This document shows, one piece after another, positions 44,612-53,155 of a stretch of 64,000 nucleotides of DNA. The notes beneath the pieces are model-generated. The model was not told the origin of the DNA. It ran no database searches and saw only the letters and a program-made list of their open reading frames with translations. This stretch comes from Bacteroidales bacterium (lineage in GTDB: Bacteria; Bacteroidota; Bacteroidia; Bacteroidales; UBA932). Positions within the stretch are counted from its first letter, which is position 1. Every line of letters begins with the position of its first letter. The translations under genes were made by a program, and so were the position numbers. The stretch is taken from NCBI GenBank assembly GCA_016285455.1, contig JAEEQS010000002.1, forward strand, positions 248,001 through 312,000, read 5' to 3'.

Positions 44612-45421
44612 TTAGATAGGATTAATATCCAAGTCTGCGGCCTTGCCTTTGTAGACAGGCGGCCTTTTCTCCAGGAAAGAGTTAATTCCTTCCAGATAAT
44701 CTTCTCCCTTGTAAACCCTTGTACGGTAAGCATTAACTTTCTCAAAGCTCTCCGATGCAATTACCGTAGCAGCCTTGCTGAGGATGCGGAACTGGCGCTT
44801 GATTGCGCTTATGCTCAACACGCTATTGTTTCTCAGCGGGGTTAGGAATTTTTCTTCCAGCATCTTGTCCAGCTCTTCAGGCTTTGCTATTCTGTTGATA
44901 AGGCCCACGTTCAAGGCATCCTGGGCGGTAATCGGAGTAGCCAGGAAAAACATCTCCCTGGCCTTGTTCATTCCGAGCTGGTTGATGAAATGCATTATGC
45001 CGGAAGCGTTGTAAGGAATGCCTATCTTGGCCGGAGTGATAGCAAACGTGGCGTTGTCTGCGCTCACTATCATATCGCAGGAAAGGCACAGGTCACAGGC
45101 TCCGCCCCAGACGGTTCCGCTTACACAGGCAATAACCGGTATAGGAGTATCCTGGACTTTTCTCAAAAGCTGCTCCATAGGTACATCGTAAGCCAGAGGA
45201 TCTTCACCGTCGCGAGGCAATTCTCTTATATCGTGGCCAGCGCTCCACACGCCGTGGCTGCATTTTGCCTTGATAACTATTCCCACGCACTCTTTGTCAT
45301 AGCCTTTCTGGATAGCGTGAATCAATTCATGGCACATTTCCGTACTCAGGCAGTTGAAATGCTCCTGATTGCGCATTTCTACAAAACAGATGCGATCTTT
45401 GATAGAAGTTTTAATCAGCAT
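44612..45421 (-). CDS. scpB: methylmalonyl-CoA decarboxylase (YgfG/ScpB-like crotonase)
   Basis: A 269-residue crotonase-fold enzyme that converts methylmalonyl-CoA to propionyl-CoA and carbon dioxide. It matches E. coli YgfG in its signatures: WSAGHDIRELP (oxyanion loop, residues about 59-69), DPLAYDVPMEQ, SGTVWGGACDL, and TPAKIGIPYNASGI, the last containing the Tyr that distinguishes decarboxylases from enoyl-CoA hydratases. C-terminal EDYLEGINSFLEKRPP is also conserved. It would complete the succinate to propionate route; the mutase and epimerase genes are not in the window. Terminator 44578-44608 is at its 3' end and a promoter candidate lies at 45438-45465. Confidence 0.9.
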   Translation of the reverse strand: MLIKTSIKDRICFVEMRNQEHFNCLSTEMCHELIHAIQKGYDKECVGIVIKAKCSHGVWSAGHDIRELPRDGEDPLAYDVPMEQLLRKVQDTPIPVIACVSGTVWGGACDLCLSCDMIVSADNATFAITPAKIGIPYNASGIMHFINQLGMNKAREMFFLATPITAQDALNVGLINRIAKPEELDKMLEEKFLTPLRNNSVLSISAIKRQFRILSKAATVIASESFEKVNAYRTRVYKGEDYLEGINSFLEKRPPVYKGKAADLDINPI

Positions 45422-45437
45422 AATCTTGAAGTTTTCC

Positions 45438-45465
45438 CAAAGATAATGAAAAAAAGACGGCCAAA
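45438..45465 (-). promoter_or_regulatory. Probable promoter for the methylmalonyl-CoA decarboxylase gene
   Basis: TATCTTTG (45438-45445) on the minus strand, 16 bases before the ATG, with TTTG (45462-45465) at a short 16-base spacing. The upstream box lies inside the terminator of the previous gene. Confidence 0.45.
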
Positions 45466-45481
45466 TTATTTTTGACCGTCT
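45455..45481 (-). terminator. Terminator of the histone-like gene
   Basis: AGACGG with CCAAA (45455-45465) pairs with TTTGACCGTCT (45471-45481); on the minus-strand RNA the single mismatch becomes a G-U pair. A T-run follows on that strand. Confidence 0.8.
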
Positions 45482-45507
45482 CTTTTCAATTCTGAATGTA
45501 GCTCAGA

Positions 45508-45915
45508 TTACTTCTTTGCAGGAGCTTTCTTTGCAGGGGCCTTCTTTGCAGGAGCAGCTTTCTTAGGAGCTACCTTCTTTGCAACAGCCTTCTTAACGGC
45601 AGCCTTCTTTGCAACAACGGCCTTCTTAACGGCAGCCTTCTTTGCAACAACGGCCTTCTTAACAGCAGCCTTCTTTGCAACAACAGCCTTCTTTACTTCA
45701 GCCTTCTTTGCAACAACAGCCTTCTTAACAGCAGCCTTCTTTGCAACAACGGCCTTCTTTACCTCAGCGACTTTCTTCTCAACCTTCTTTACGACAGGTT
45801 TCTTTGCTGGAGCAGCCTTTTTTGCAGGAGCTTTCTTTGCAGCTGGCTTTGCAGCTGGTTTAGGGGCGGCCTTCTTAGGCTCAGCCTTCTTTACAGGAGC
45901 TTTTTTAGTTACCAT
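45508..45915 (-). CDS. Lys/Ala-rich histone H1-like DNA-binding protein
   Basis: The 135-residue protein is nearly all Lys, Ala, Val and Pro. It has an N-terminal KKAAPKPAAKPAAKKAPAKK-type region, a middle of six 11-residue repeats (AVVAKKAAVKK-like, residues 51-116) and a C-terminal APAKKAPAKK tail. The composition resembles the C-terminal domain of histone H1, chlamydial Hc2 and the Lys-rich tails of bacterial HU-type proteins, which condense DNA without a fold. No globular domain is visible. The gene stands between pepD and the decarboxylase gene, 33 bases from the pepD stop, with a good terminator. A DNA-compaction role is inferred from composition. Confidence 0.8.
   Translation of the reverse strand: MVTKKAPVKKAEPKKAAPKPAAKPAAKKAPAKKAAPAKKPVVKKVEKKVAEVKKAVVAKKAAVKKAVVAKKAEVKKAVVAKKAAVKKAVVAKKAAVKKAVVAKKAAVKKAVAKKVAPKKAAPAKKAPAKKAPAKK
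45568..45765. repeat. 33-bp tandem repeat (six units) within the histone-like gene
   Basis: Six 33-bp units encode EVKKAVVAKKA/AVKKAVVAKKA; five are near-identical in protein and the sixth is degenerate. The unit length is a multiple of three, so copy-number change would alter protein length without frameshift. Spacing is zero, so this is not a CRISPR array. Confidence 0.85.
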
Positions 45916-45948
45916 AATGATTTGTATTAAAAAGTTAGTGATGTTGTT

Positions 45949-47415
45949 TTACTTGCGCTTTGAAACAGGAGCGTTCTTGAGAAGCTCAACCAGATACTTC
46001 CAGCACTTGCCAACGCTCTCAATGTTTACTCTCTCGTCTGGTGAGTGAGGAGAGAAGATTGTAGGGCCGAATGAAATCATATCCCACTCAGGATAGGTTG
46101 CTCCGAGAATGCCGCACTCCAGTCCGGCGTGGATTCCTGTTACCTCTGGCTCCTTGCCATAGAGTTTCTTGTAAACTTCCTTGGAAACCTTGAGGATAGG
46201 AGAGTTCATATCAAGCTGCCAGCCTGAATAGCCGCCGCTGAACGCGCACTTTCCGCCAGCCAGTTCAACGATTGCTCTCATGCTTTCTGCAAGCTCGTAC
46301 TTCTCGGAATCAATGGAACTTCTCATAAGGGAGTGAACCTTGATTGTCTTTGCATCCTGCTGGATGATAGCCATATTGTTGGAGGTCTCAACGAATCCAG
46401 GAACAGTATCGCTCATTCTCCATACTCCGTTAGGAATGGAAGCAATTGCCCTTACAAATGCAAGAGCGGTTGCCTTCTCGATTGCAGGAGCCTTTTCTTT
46501 TACAGGAGTTGTGGTGATCTTAAGATCCTTGTCTGTGTACTGATATTCAAAAGTTGCCTCCTTGCGGATCTTGCTTACGTGGAGAGCAAGCTTCCTTTCG
46601 TTCTTCTTAGGAACGGCAATGATTGCGTGTGAATCCCTAGGGATGGAGTTGCGGATGCTGCCGCCGCTGATGTAAACCAGACGGGCGTTGAGATCTCTCA
46701 TTACAGGGAGCAGAACTCTTGCAAGAATCTTGTTTGAATTTGCCCTGTAGAGAACGATGTCCATTCCGGAGTGACCTCCAATCAGGCCGCTAACTGCAAT
46801 CTTCTTGTATACATATCCTGCAGGAACTTTCTCAGTCTTGTAGTTGAAAGTTGCCTCGCCGTCAAGTCCGCCTGCGCAGCCAACATAGAGGATACCTTCT
46901 GTCTCAGAATCCAGGTTAACGAGAATCTCGCCCTTGAGAACGCCTGGTTTCAAAGCTCTTGCACCGGTCATTCCTGTTTCCTCGTCAACAGTAAAGAGGC
47001 ACTCGATAGGGCCGTGCTGCATAGTCTTTGACTGCAGAACTGCAAGCGCCATTGAAACGCCCATTCCGTTGTCTGCTCCAAGAGTTGTTCCGGTTGCGTA
47101 CACCAGATCGCCCACTATTCTAGGCTTGATAGGATCTGTTTCAAAGTTGTGCTTTACATCCGGATTCTTCTGAGGAACCATATCAAGATGAGCCTCCAGA
47201 ATCAGGCCTGCTTTCTTCTCCATTCCCTTGGTTGCAGGCTTGCGGATAACAACGTTTCCGGCTTCGTCTTTAATGGTCTCCAAACCGAGCTTCTTTCCGA
47301 AGTTGTAAACAAACTCTACTGCCTTATGTTCTTTTTTGGATGGACGAGGAACTTTTGCAAGTTCATTGAAAATCGTCCAAACTTCCTTTGGTTGTAACTG
47401 ATCGATAGTTTTCAT
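45949..47415 (-). CDS. pepD: aminoacyl-histidine dipeptidase (M20C, PepD-like)
   Basis: The 488-residue cytosolic zinc dipeptidase cleaves Xaa-His dipeptides. Metal ligands are in EAHLDMVPQ (His76, Asp78), TLGADNGMGVSMA (Asp), TVDEETGMTGA (Glu-Glu, catalytic base then ligand), DSETEG, and the C-terminal His in GIHAGLECG and FGPTIFSPHSPDERV. A lid/dimerisation domain fills residues about 185-330. Length fits the family. I see no TAnnTTTG in the 21 bases before the DUF4831 gene's stop, so transcription may come from upstream. Confidence 0.95.
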   Translation of the reverse strand: MKTIDQLQPKEVWTIFNELAKVPRPSKKEHKAVEFVYNFGKKLGLETIKDEAGNVVIRKPATKGMEKKAGLILEAHLDMVPQKNPDVKHNFETDPIKPRIVGDLVYATGTTLGADNGMGVSMALAVLQSKTMQHGPIECLFTVDEETGMTGARALKPGVLKGEILVNLDSETEGILYVGCAGGLDGEATFNYKTEKVPAGYVYKKIAVSGLIGGHSGMDIVLYRANSNKILARVLLPVMRDLNARLVYISGGSIRNSIPRDSHAIIAVPKKNERKLALHVSKIRKEATFEYQYTDKDLKITTTPVKEKAPAIEKATALAFVRAIASIPNGVWRMSDTVPGFVETSNNMAIIQQDAKTIKVHSLMRSSIDSEKYELAESMRAIVELAGGKCAFSGGYSGWQLDMNSPILKVSKEVYKKLYGKEPEVTGIHAGLECGILGATYPEWDMISFGPTIFSPHSPDERVNIESVGKCWKYLVELLKNAPVSKRK

Positions 47416-47436
47416 TAATATGTGTGTTTAATCGTA

Positions 47437-48516
47437 CTATTTTCCCAAAGCCAAATCCAGAGGGAAATAACAAAGTTTCCCAAACTGGTAAACAGGTATT
47501 CTAGTCTGTCCTAAAACAGTCTGTCCGTCCAGAAGACGAGCGGTAACAACAAGAGGCATCCTGTATGCAACCTTGCCCTTAGATGCAGCTATCTCTTCTG
47601 CGGAAACCTCCGGCGAAATCTTTCCGTCCGCCACTGTAAGCTCCAGATAGACAGGGCGTCCGCTCATATTGTCAGGAGGAAGCAGACCTTGCGTGTCTGA
47701 AATTCTAAAGACCACGTAATTCTGCTTTGCGTTCTTTGCCTTAGGCACAACTTCAAAACTTGCAGACTGAGTTGCTGTGGTTGTCTTGCCGGTGAAAAGA
47801 GAAGTGTATTCTTTCTCAAGCGCATTCATTTTATCAACCGCGCTGCCCAGTGCTTCTCCGCTATAGTTTGCGTCTGTGTCTCCGGTGAGAATATCTATTT
47901 TCTTTTCCCTCAGGCGGAAGATCAGCTGCGCTGTTTCCTCTGCTTTTTTCTCAAGAGATTTTGCAACGGTCTGAGTCTGCGGCACTGCTACTTTTTCAAC
48001 TTCTCCATCTTCATTGGTAACACTCTTGTAAAGTTGAGTGGTTTGCGTGGCAAGATTTGCAACACCCTCATTGAAAGACGGTTGTACAGGCGAAGGAAAC
48101 CTCATCGCTGAGCTTTCTGAAGAAAAATAACCCGGCGCAATTATAAGACCCTGCGAGCAGAAGGCAAGAAAATTAGCGCTTGCGTTTTTGGATGACCCGA
48201 TGTTAAGCGCAACGCTCAAATTCTGGTCTGCTTCAACAAGAGGAGTAATTTCTATTTCTTCTATCGTGCAACTGCTTTTGGAAGAGCGATCTGCAGTTAC
48301 TCCAAGATATTTATCCGAATATGCCGCATAAGGTCCTGCTGTAAATTTTGACAGAGACACTTTTACAGTTACTCGAATGGAAGTCTGCGGAAGAGAGTAA
48401 ATTACAGTGCCGGCGGGAGTAGCATCAGAACTTTTGAAAATCTGTGAGAAAGAGGGAGTTGCAGAAGCGAGCATTAATGTCGCTATCAATATGGATATTC
48501 TCTTTGAGATCTGCAT
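47437..48516 (-). CDS. DUF4831 family exported protein
   Basis: From ATG 48516 it has 359 residues with a signal peptide (ISILIATLMLASATPSFSQ). The body matches the Bacteroidetes DUF4831 family by its N-terminal AGTVIYSLPQTSIRVTVKV and AGPYAAYSDKYLGV, a middle with FRLREKKIDILTGDTDANYSG, and a C-terminal GQTRIPVYQFGKLCYFPL. Its function is unknown. The longer frame to 48579 overlaps the upstream acyltransferase stop and lacks a signal. It lies 59 bases downstream of the acyltransferase stop at 48576 and 21 bases upstream of pepD. Confidence 0.82.
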   Translation of the reverse strand: MQISKRISILIATLMLASATPSFSQIFKSSDATPAGTVIYSLPQTSIRVTVKVSLSKFTAGPYAAYSDKYLGVTADRSSKSSCTIEEIEITPLVEADQNLSVALNIGSSKNASANFLAFCSQGLIIAPGYFSSESSAMRFPSPVQPSFNEGVANLATQTTQLYKSVTNEDGEVEKVAVPQTQTVAKSLEKKAEETAQLIFRLREKKIDILTGDTDANYSGEALGSAVDKMNALEKEYTSLFTGKTTTATQSASFEVVPKAKNAKQNYVVFRISDTQGLLPPDNMSGRPVYLELTVADGKISPEVSAEEIAASKGKVAYRMPLVVTARLLDGQTVLGQTRIPVYQFGKLCYFPLDLALGK

Positions 48517-48575
48517 TTTCTTAACTGCTAGAAGAATTGCTATGCAATTATAATAATTATTTGCCAATGTTGTTA

Positions 48576-49490
48576 TCAATCAGCGGGTATATTTCTCTTC
48601 CATCTTCTGTGACTCCACAGCCAATTGATCTTGTTTTTGTTTATGTCTCCTTCAAGACGGCGAGCGAATTCCTTTGTCACAAAGTACTCTTCCATCTCGT
48701 GAGGTTCCTCTGTAATCTTCTCGAATTCAATATGATATTTGCCTCGCGACAGTTTATCCATCCTTAGGTAGACAACTGGCATCTTGAGTTTAGAAGCAAG
48801 GAATTCCGGACCTGGAAGCATATATGTTTTCTGGTTGAGAAAATTAACTATCGGATCGTGAACTCCGATTGAATTCTGGTCTGATATCAAAACATAGATT
48901 GCCTTACTGTCTCTGTTTTTCAAAGCGTGGCGGAGAACCTGCTTGCTTTCAAGAACTTCTCCGGAGAACTGGAACTTCTTGTATTCGCTCATTCTCAGCT
49001 TCTTGAAAATCAAATCGGAGAACTTGTTTCTTGCAGCCTTGTAAACCATATAGACTGGGTGAGCGGCAAAACTTTTTTCCGTTCTTTTTTCAGGAGGAAT
49101 AATTGCAGCGCTTACAAGTTCCCAGTTTCCACAATGTCCCATAACCAGAAGCACGTGATTGTATTTTTCCTGAAGTTCGTCTACTACCTCAACACCTGAA
49201 ACGCTGATATGTTTTCTCAATGCGGAAGCCGAGTGTGAAAGATTCCAGAAATTCTCCACAAACAAATCGCACATATGAGTGTAATACTTGGAGGCAAGAG
49301 ATTTAACCTCCTCGTATTTCATTTGCGGAAAGCTCCTTGCGATGTTCGTCACTATCACCGAATACCTGTATCTAAAAATCTTCCCGATAACGAAAGCGCA
49401 AATGCTCGAGAAAAAGTGATGCACTCCCAAAGGCATCAGCCCTATCACATACAGCAAACAATAAACAACAGACGCAAAAAACTTCTTCAT
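48576..49490 (-). CDS. LpxL/HtrB-like lysophospholipid (lipid A) acyltransferase
   Basis: From ATG 49490 it has 304 residues; an alternative ATG at 49511 would overlap the upstream gene by 17 bases. An N-terminal membrane segment (FFASVVYCLLYVIGLMPLG) is followed by the family catalytic motif GHCGNWE (His-x4-Glu, near residue 118) and KAIYVLISDQNSIG, typical of inner-membrane enzymes that add a secondary acyl chain to lipid A. It may also acylate other lipids such as ornithine or serine lipids, so the substrate is not sure. It follows the unknown exported protein by 4 bases. Confidence 0.9.
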   Translation of the reverse strand: MKKFFASVVYCLLYVIGLMPLGVHHFFSSICAFVIGKIFRYRYSVIVTNIARSFPQMKYEEVKSLASKYYTHMCDLFVENFWNLSHSASALRKHISVSGVEVVDELQEKYNHVLLVMGHCGNWELVSAAIIPPEKRTEKSFAAHPVYMVYKAARNKFSDLIFKKLRMSEYKKFQFSGEVLESKQVLRHALKNRDSKAIYVLISDQNSIGVHDPIVNFLNQKTYMLPGPEFLASKLKMPVVYLRMDKLSRGKYHIEFEKITEEPHEMEEYFVTKEFARRLEGDINKNKINWLWSHRRWKRNIPAD

Positions 49491-49494
49491 AGGA

Positions 49495-50289
49495 TTAATT
49501 CTTCTGTACATCTAAAATAATCAAGCTGGATGCCGGAATTTTCATTTCCACAACTCTTCCGGTGTTGCTGCCCCTGAATATGAGATTCATCAAAATATTC
49601 TTCTCTCTAATTTTCTCGAAAACATATTTCGATTGTTCATTTTCTTCTGTAATCCCCGATATATAGCCCAATACTCTGTACTGGTAATCTCTCCACAAAT
49701 TCTTGATGTCGTCAAGTTTTGTATTCTCCGTGCCTTGCTCTAAAACTGAGATTTCAACTGTCATAGCCGAATCCAGTTTGATGGAGGTCATCTCCATTTC
49801 TTCCGTCAGCTTCGAGGGGCATGACGAATTGATTTCCTTGATATATGATTCCAGGCTAGGATAAATTTCAGGCATGTCGAGAACAGGAACTCTGTGGGAG
49901 GCTTCTGTCACTTTCTCTTTCAGTTCATCGGGCAGTATTGTTATCCTTTCTGTCTTGTCTCCTTTATTTAAATCGATGATTATTCCATAACCAGCCGCCA
50001 ATAAAAATATTGAGGGAGCGCCCATATGGCCTAACACCTCATATGCTATATCTTTAACGACAGAAGAATCCGTGTTAAAAATTCCTGGTTTTCTTTCTGA
50101 AAGAGAATAATAAAGGTTTTTGTTTTCAAAAATAACTTTGTCTATATAGAACAATTCCCCAACCTGAATTGGGCAATATTCATTGAAGGCAGTAAACATT
50201 TCTTCAACTTTCATTGTTTTGACATCCTGGGAAAAAGAGGTGTTCACAGAAAGAAGAAGAGATAACAGTGCAAAGAGCTTATTTTTCAT
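49495..50289 (-). CDS. exported protein of unknown function
   Basis: The frame starts at GTG 50295, but ATG 50289 begins a signal peptide (LFALLSLLLSVNTSFSQ) and is chosen, giving 264 residues. The body alternates short strands and helices (FNEYCPIQVGELFYIDKV, SSVVKDIAYEVLGHMG, YGIIIDLNKGD, KLDSAMTVEISVLEQ) with no motif I recognise. It ends 4 bases before the acyltransferase start, so it is the first gene of an exported-protein/acyltransferase/DUF4831 run. A -7 element lies at 50311-50318, divergent from that of the POT transporter. Confidence 0.7.
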   Translation of the reverse strand: MKNKLFALLSLLLSVNTSFSQDVKTMKVEEMFTAFNEYCPIQVGELFYIDKVIFENKNLYYSLSERKPGIFNTDSSVVKDIAYEVLGHMGAPSIFLLAAGYGIIIDLNKGDKTERITILPDELKEKVTEASHRVPVLDMPEIYPSLESYIKEINSSCPSKLTEEMEMTSIKLDSAMTVEISVLEQGTENTKLDDIKNLWRDYQYRVLGYISGITEENEQSKYVFEKIREKNILMNLIFRGSNTGRVVEMKIPASSLIILDVQKN

Positions 50290-50310
50290 TGCCACATATT
50301 TTACTTACAA

Positions 50311-50318
50311 CAAAGATA
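50311..50318 (-). promoter_or_regulatory. -7 element for the exported-protein/acyltransferase run
   Basis: TATCTTTG on the minus strand, 21 bases before ATG 50289; no TTTG at 19-20 bases. Confidence 0.4.
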
Positions 50319-50341
50319 ACGCAAAATCGGCAATATTTTAA

Positions 50342-50349
50342 TATATTTG
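50342..50349 (+). promoter_or_regulatory. -7 element for the POT transporter
   Basis: TATATTTG, 88 bases before the ATG. The long leader carries a hairpin (50381-50397). Confidence 0.4.
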
Positions 50350-50380
50350 AGTTCTGAAAGACGGGTGTTCTAAACGGACT

Positions 50381-50397
50381 TCAGGCCGCCCGCCTGA
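50381..50397 (+). other. Hairpin in the leader of the POT transporter gene
   Basis: TCAGGC (50381-50386) and GCCTGA (50392-50397) form a 6-bp GC-rich stem with a five-base loop, about 40 bases before the start codon. No T-run follows, so it is not a terminator. A regulatory role is possible but not shown. Confidence 0.4.
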
Positions 50398-50437
50398 TAA
50401 TTGATAATGAAAGTCCACAACAAAAAGATTATTTGAC

Positions 50438-52123
50438 ATGTTAAGTGAACTTTGGAAAAACAATGCTACTCTTGTCATCTTGATCGCGATACTCATTGTT
50501 GTAGTACCGCTTTTGATTTTCTATCTGGTCAAGGCCAAGAAGGAGCATCCGAAGGGATTGATTGCCGCTGCATTGAGCAACATGGGAGAGAGATTCGGCT
50601 ACTACATCATGAACGCCGTGCTCGCCCTTTTCCTTGCATCTAAATTCGGCATCAGCGATGACTCTGCCGGATGGATTTACGCAGTATTCTATTTCTCAAT
50701 TTATGTTCTCGCTCTCCCTGGCGGCCTGATTGCAGACAGGCTTCAGAACTACAAGGGCACCATCATTTCCGGTCTGCTGGTAATGGCAATCGGATATGCT
50801 TTGCTGGCTGTTCCTGTATTCGGAGAATCCTTTGCCTCAACCACCGGCCACATCTCAGGCATTCTGGTATTCACCTGCTTTGCACTGCTTCTGATTGCAA
50901 TCGGAAACGGCCTGTTCAAAGGCAACCTGCAGGCAATCGTCGGCCAGATGTATGACAACTTCGAGGCTGAGGGCGCAAAGATCAGCAAGGAAGAATATGA
51001 AAGGAGAAAGACAAAGAGAGACCCTGGTTTCCAGATTTTCTACGTGTTCATCAATATAGGCGGCGTGATTGCTCCGTTTGTGGCTCCTCTGCTTAGAAGC
51101 TGGTGGCTCAAGGCTCACGACCTTGTCTACAACTCCAGCCTTCCTAAACTCTGCCATCAGCTGCTGAACGAAGGAACCCAGATGACTGCAGAGCAGACCA
51201 GCAACCTCACCCAGCTTGCAGAACAGGTACAGACTGGCGCACAGGCACTTCCTGCCAGCGCAGAGTTCGCCGAGAATTATCTCAACGTGTTCAACACGGG
51301 CGTTCACTATTCTTACATCGCCTCCGTTGCCGCAATGGTAATTTCCCTGCTTATCTTCCTTGCAACCAAGAAGAAATTCCCGAATCCTGCAAAGAAAGAA
51401 AAGAAGGCTGTTGCCGGTTACACCGAGGCAGAAAGACTTGCAAACGCAAAGGAGATCAAGCAGAGGCTTTATGCTCTGTTCGCAGTTCTGGGCGTTGCCG
51501 TATTCTTCTGGTTCTCATTCCATCAGAACGGCCAGAGCCTTTCATTCTTCGCGCGTGACTTCGTCAACACCGAAAATGTTCCACCTGAGGTTTGGCAGTG
51601 CATCAACCCGTTCTTCGTAATCATCCTCACGCCAATCATTATGGGTCTGTTCGCCGTTCTGGCCAACAGAGGAAAGAAAGTTTCCACTCCGAGGAAGATT
51701 GCCCTGGGTATGTTCATCACGGCTCTTGCCTACATCTTCCTGATCATCATCGCCTGCATCCACAAGTATCCTTCACTGGACACCTTCGATACATTTACCG
51801 AGGCTGTGAAGGCAACTATGAGAACAAGTCCTACAGTGCTGATCCTTACCTACTTCTTCCTGACAGTTGCTGAGCTGTTCATCTCTCCTCTGGGACTTAG
51901 CTTCGTTTCCAAGGTTGCTCCTAAGCATCTGCAGGGAATCTGCCAGGGACTTTGGCTGTGTGCAACAGCTATCGGAAACCTGTTCATCGCCCTCGGAGTT
52001 ACAATGCTCCGCAAGTTCCCTCAGCAGTGGGAGACCTGGGCTGTATTCGCGGCATTCTGCCTCATTTCTATGACAGTTATGCTCGGTATGGTCAAGTGGC
52101 TTGAGAAGGTTACTTCAGACTAG
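50438..52123 (+). CDS. POT/PTR2 family peptide transporter
   Basis: The 561-residue MFS protein has about 12-14 hydrophobic segments and the PTR2 motifs: GERFGYYIMNAVLALFL in helix 1, and FYVFINIGGVIAPFVAPLL. The helix-1 proton-coupling motif, normally ExxER, reads NMGER, so the first Glu is Asn. A soluble helical insertion (residues about 232-285, EGTQMTAEQTSNLTQLAEQV) lies between helices. Di- and tripeptide uptake is the expected function; loss of the first Glu may alter coupling. It has a long leader with a hairpin and is followed by the GT2 gene after 3 bases. Confidence 0.9.
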   Translation: MLSELWKNNATLVILIAILIVVVPLLIFYLVKAKKEHPKGLIAAALSNMGERFGYYIMNAVLALFLASKFGISDDSAGWIYAVFYFSIYVLALPGGLIADRLQNYKGTIISGLLVMAIGYALLAVPVFGESFASTTGHISGILVFTCFALLLIAIGNGLFKGNLQAIVGQMYDNFEAEGAKISKEEYERRKTKRDPGFQIFYVFINIGGVIAPFVAPLLRSWWLKAHDLVYNSSLPKLCHQLLNEGTQMTAEQTSNLTQLAEQVQTGAQALPASAEFAENYLNVFNTGVHYSYIASVAAMVISLLIFLATKKKFPNPAKKEKKAVAGYTEAERLANAKEIKQRLYALFAVLGVAVFFWFSFHQNGQSLSFFARDFVNTENVPPEVWQCINPFFVIILTPIIMGLFAVLANRGKKVSTPRKIALGMFITALAYIFLIIIACIHKYPSLDTFDTFTEAVKATMRTSPTVLILTYFFLTVAELFISPLGLSFVSKVAPKHLQGICQGLWLCATAIGNLFIALGVTMLRKFPQQWETWAVFAAFCLISMTVMLGMVKWLEKVTSD

Positions 52124-52126
52124 CAG

Positions 52127-53155
52127 ATGAAGACTGCGGTAGTCATATTGAATTGGAATGGCAAGGGCTTCCTCGAGAAGTTCTTGCCTTCTCTTTTCAA
52201 TAGCCTGCCAGAGTATGCAGATCTCATCATCGCTGACAACGCTTCCACAGACGGCTCAAAAGAAGCCGTAAAAAATGAGAAAATCCGGTGGATTCAGCTG
52301 GACAAGAACTACGGCTTCACCGGAGGCTACAACAAAGCCTTCGACATCATAAAAGAACAGGCAGGCTATGACTATTATGTTCTGATCAATTCAGACATTC
52401 TTGTCACCGATGGTTGGCTGGAACCTCTGGTGGATTTTATGGAATCCCGCAAAGAAGTTGCCGCCTGCCAGCCGAAGATTCTTTCATACAGCCATCACGA
52501 AAAAGGCACAGAGCAATTCGAGTATGCAGGAGCCGCAGGAGGCTTCATAGACCGCTGGGGCTTCCCTCTTTGCCGAGGCAGAATCCTGTCTTGCATAGAA
52601 GAAGACAAGGGCCAGTACAACAGCCCTATACAATGTTTCTGGGCATCGGGAGCCTGTATGGTTGTGCGCAGTGAAATCTACCACAAACTCGGCGGACTTG
52701 ACGGCAAGTTCTTCGCCCATATGGAGGAGATAGACTTCTGCTGGAGAGCATCATTGATGGGCCATCAGATCTGGTGCATACCGCAGAGCAAAGTATACCA
52801 CGTTGGCGGCGGAACACTTCCAAACAATTCGCCGAGGAAACTCTACCTCAACTACCGCAACAACCTTCTGATGCTCTGGAAAAATCTTCCGAAAAAGCGC
52901 AAAGGCGCCAAGATTTTCATCAGAAAATGCATAGACGGCCTCTCTGCTGTCTGCTACATTTTCCAGGGCAAATTCAGCTATTTCAAAAGCGTAATAAAAG
53001 CTCATCGCGATTATTCAAAGCTCAAGAAAGAAGAAACTATTTCTGTGCGAATCGCTGAGCCGGCAAACAAAAAAGAAGCACTCCCTTACGGAATGCTTCC
53101 TTATTCAATCATCCGGAAATTTTTCACCAGAAAAAAGACTTTCTCTCAACTATAA
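52127..53155 (+). CDS. glycosyltransferase family 2 (rhamnosyltransferase-like)
   Basis: A 342-residue GT-A fold enzyme without membrane segments. Motifs: VVILNWNGKGFLEKFLPSL at the N terminus, IIADNASTDGS (nucleotide-binding loop), VLINSDILV (the DxD position reads NSD), and GKFFAHMEEIDFCWR (catalytic base region), followed by a helical C-terminal part. This pattern is common in enzymes that add sugars to cell-surface polysaccharide. No other polysaccharide gene is adjacent; the neighbour on the same strand is the POT transporter, 3 bases away. It ends 0 bases from the convergent PII-like gene. Confidence 0.88.
   Translation: MKTAVVILNWNGKGFLEKFLPSLFNSLPEYADLIIADNASTDGSKEAVKNEKIRWIQLDKNYGFTGGYNKAFDIIKEQAGYDYYVLINSDILVTDGWLEPLVDFMESRKEVAACQPKILSYSHHEKGTEQFEYAGAAGGFIDRWGFPLCRGRILSCIEEDKGQYNSPIQCFWASGACMVVRSEIYHKLGGLDGKFFAHMEEIDFCWRASLMGHQIWCIPQSKVYHVGGGTLPNNSPRKLYLNYRNNLLMLWKNLPKKRKGAKIFIRKCIDGLSAVCYIFQGKFSYFKSVIKAHRDYSKLKKEETISVRIAEPANKKEALPYGMLPYSIIRKFFTRKKTFSQL

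Noticed and set aside
45568..45765. Regular 33-bp repeats that could suggest a CRISPR array
   Set aside because: Units are contiguous with no spacers and encode Lys/Ala repeats of a continuous gene.
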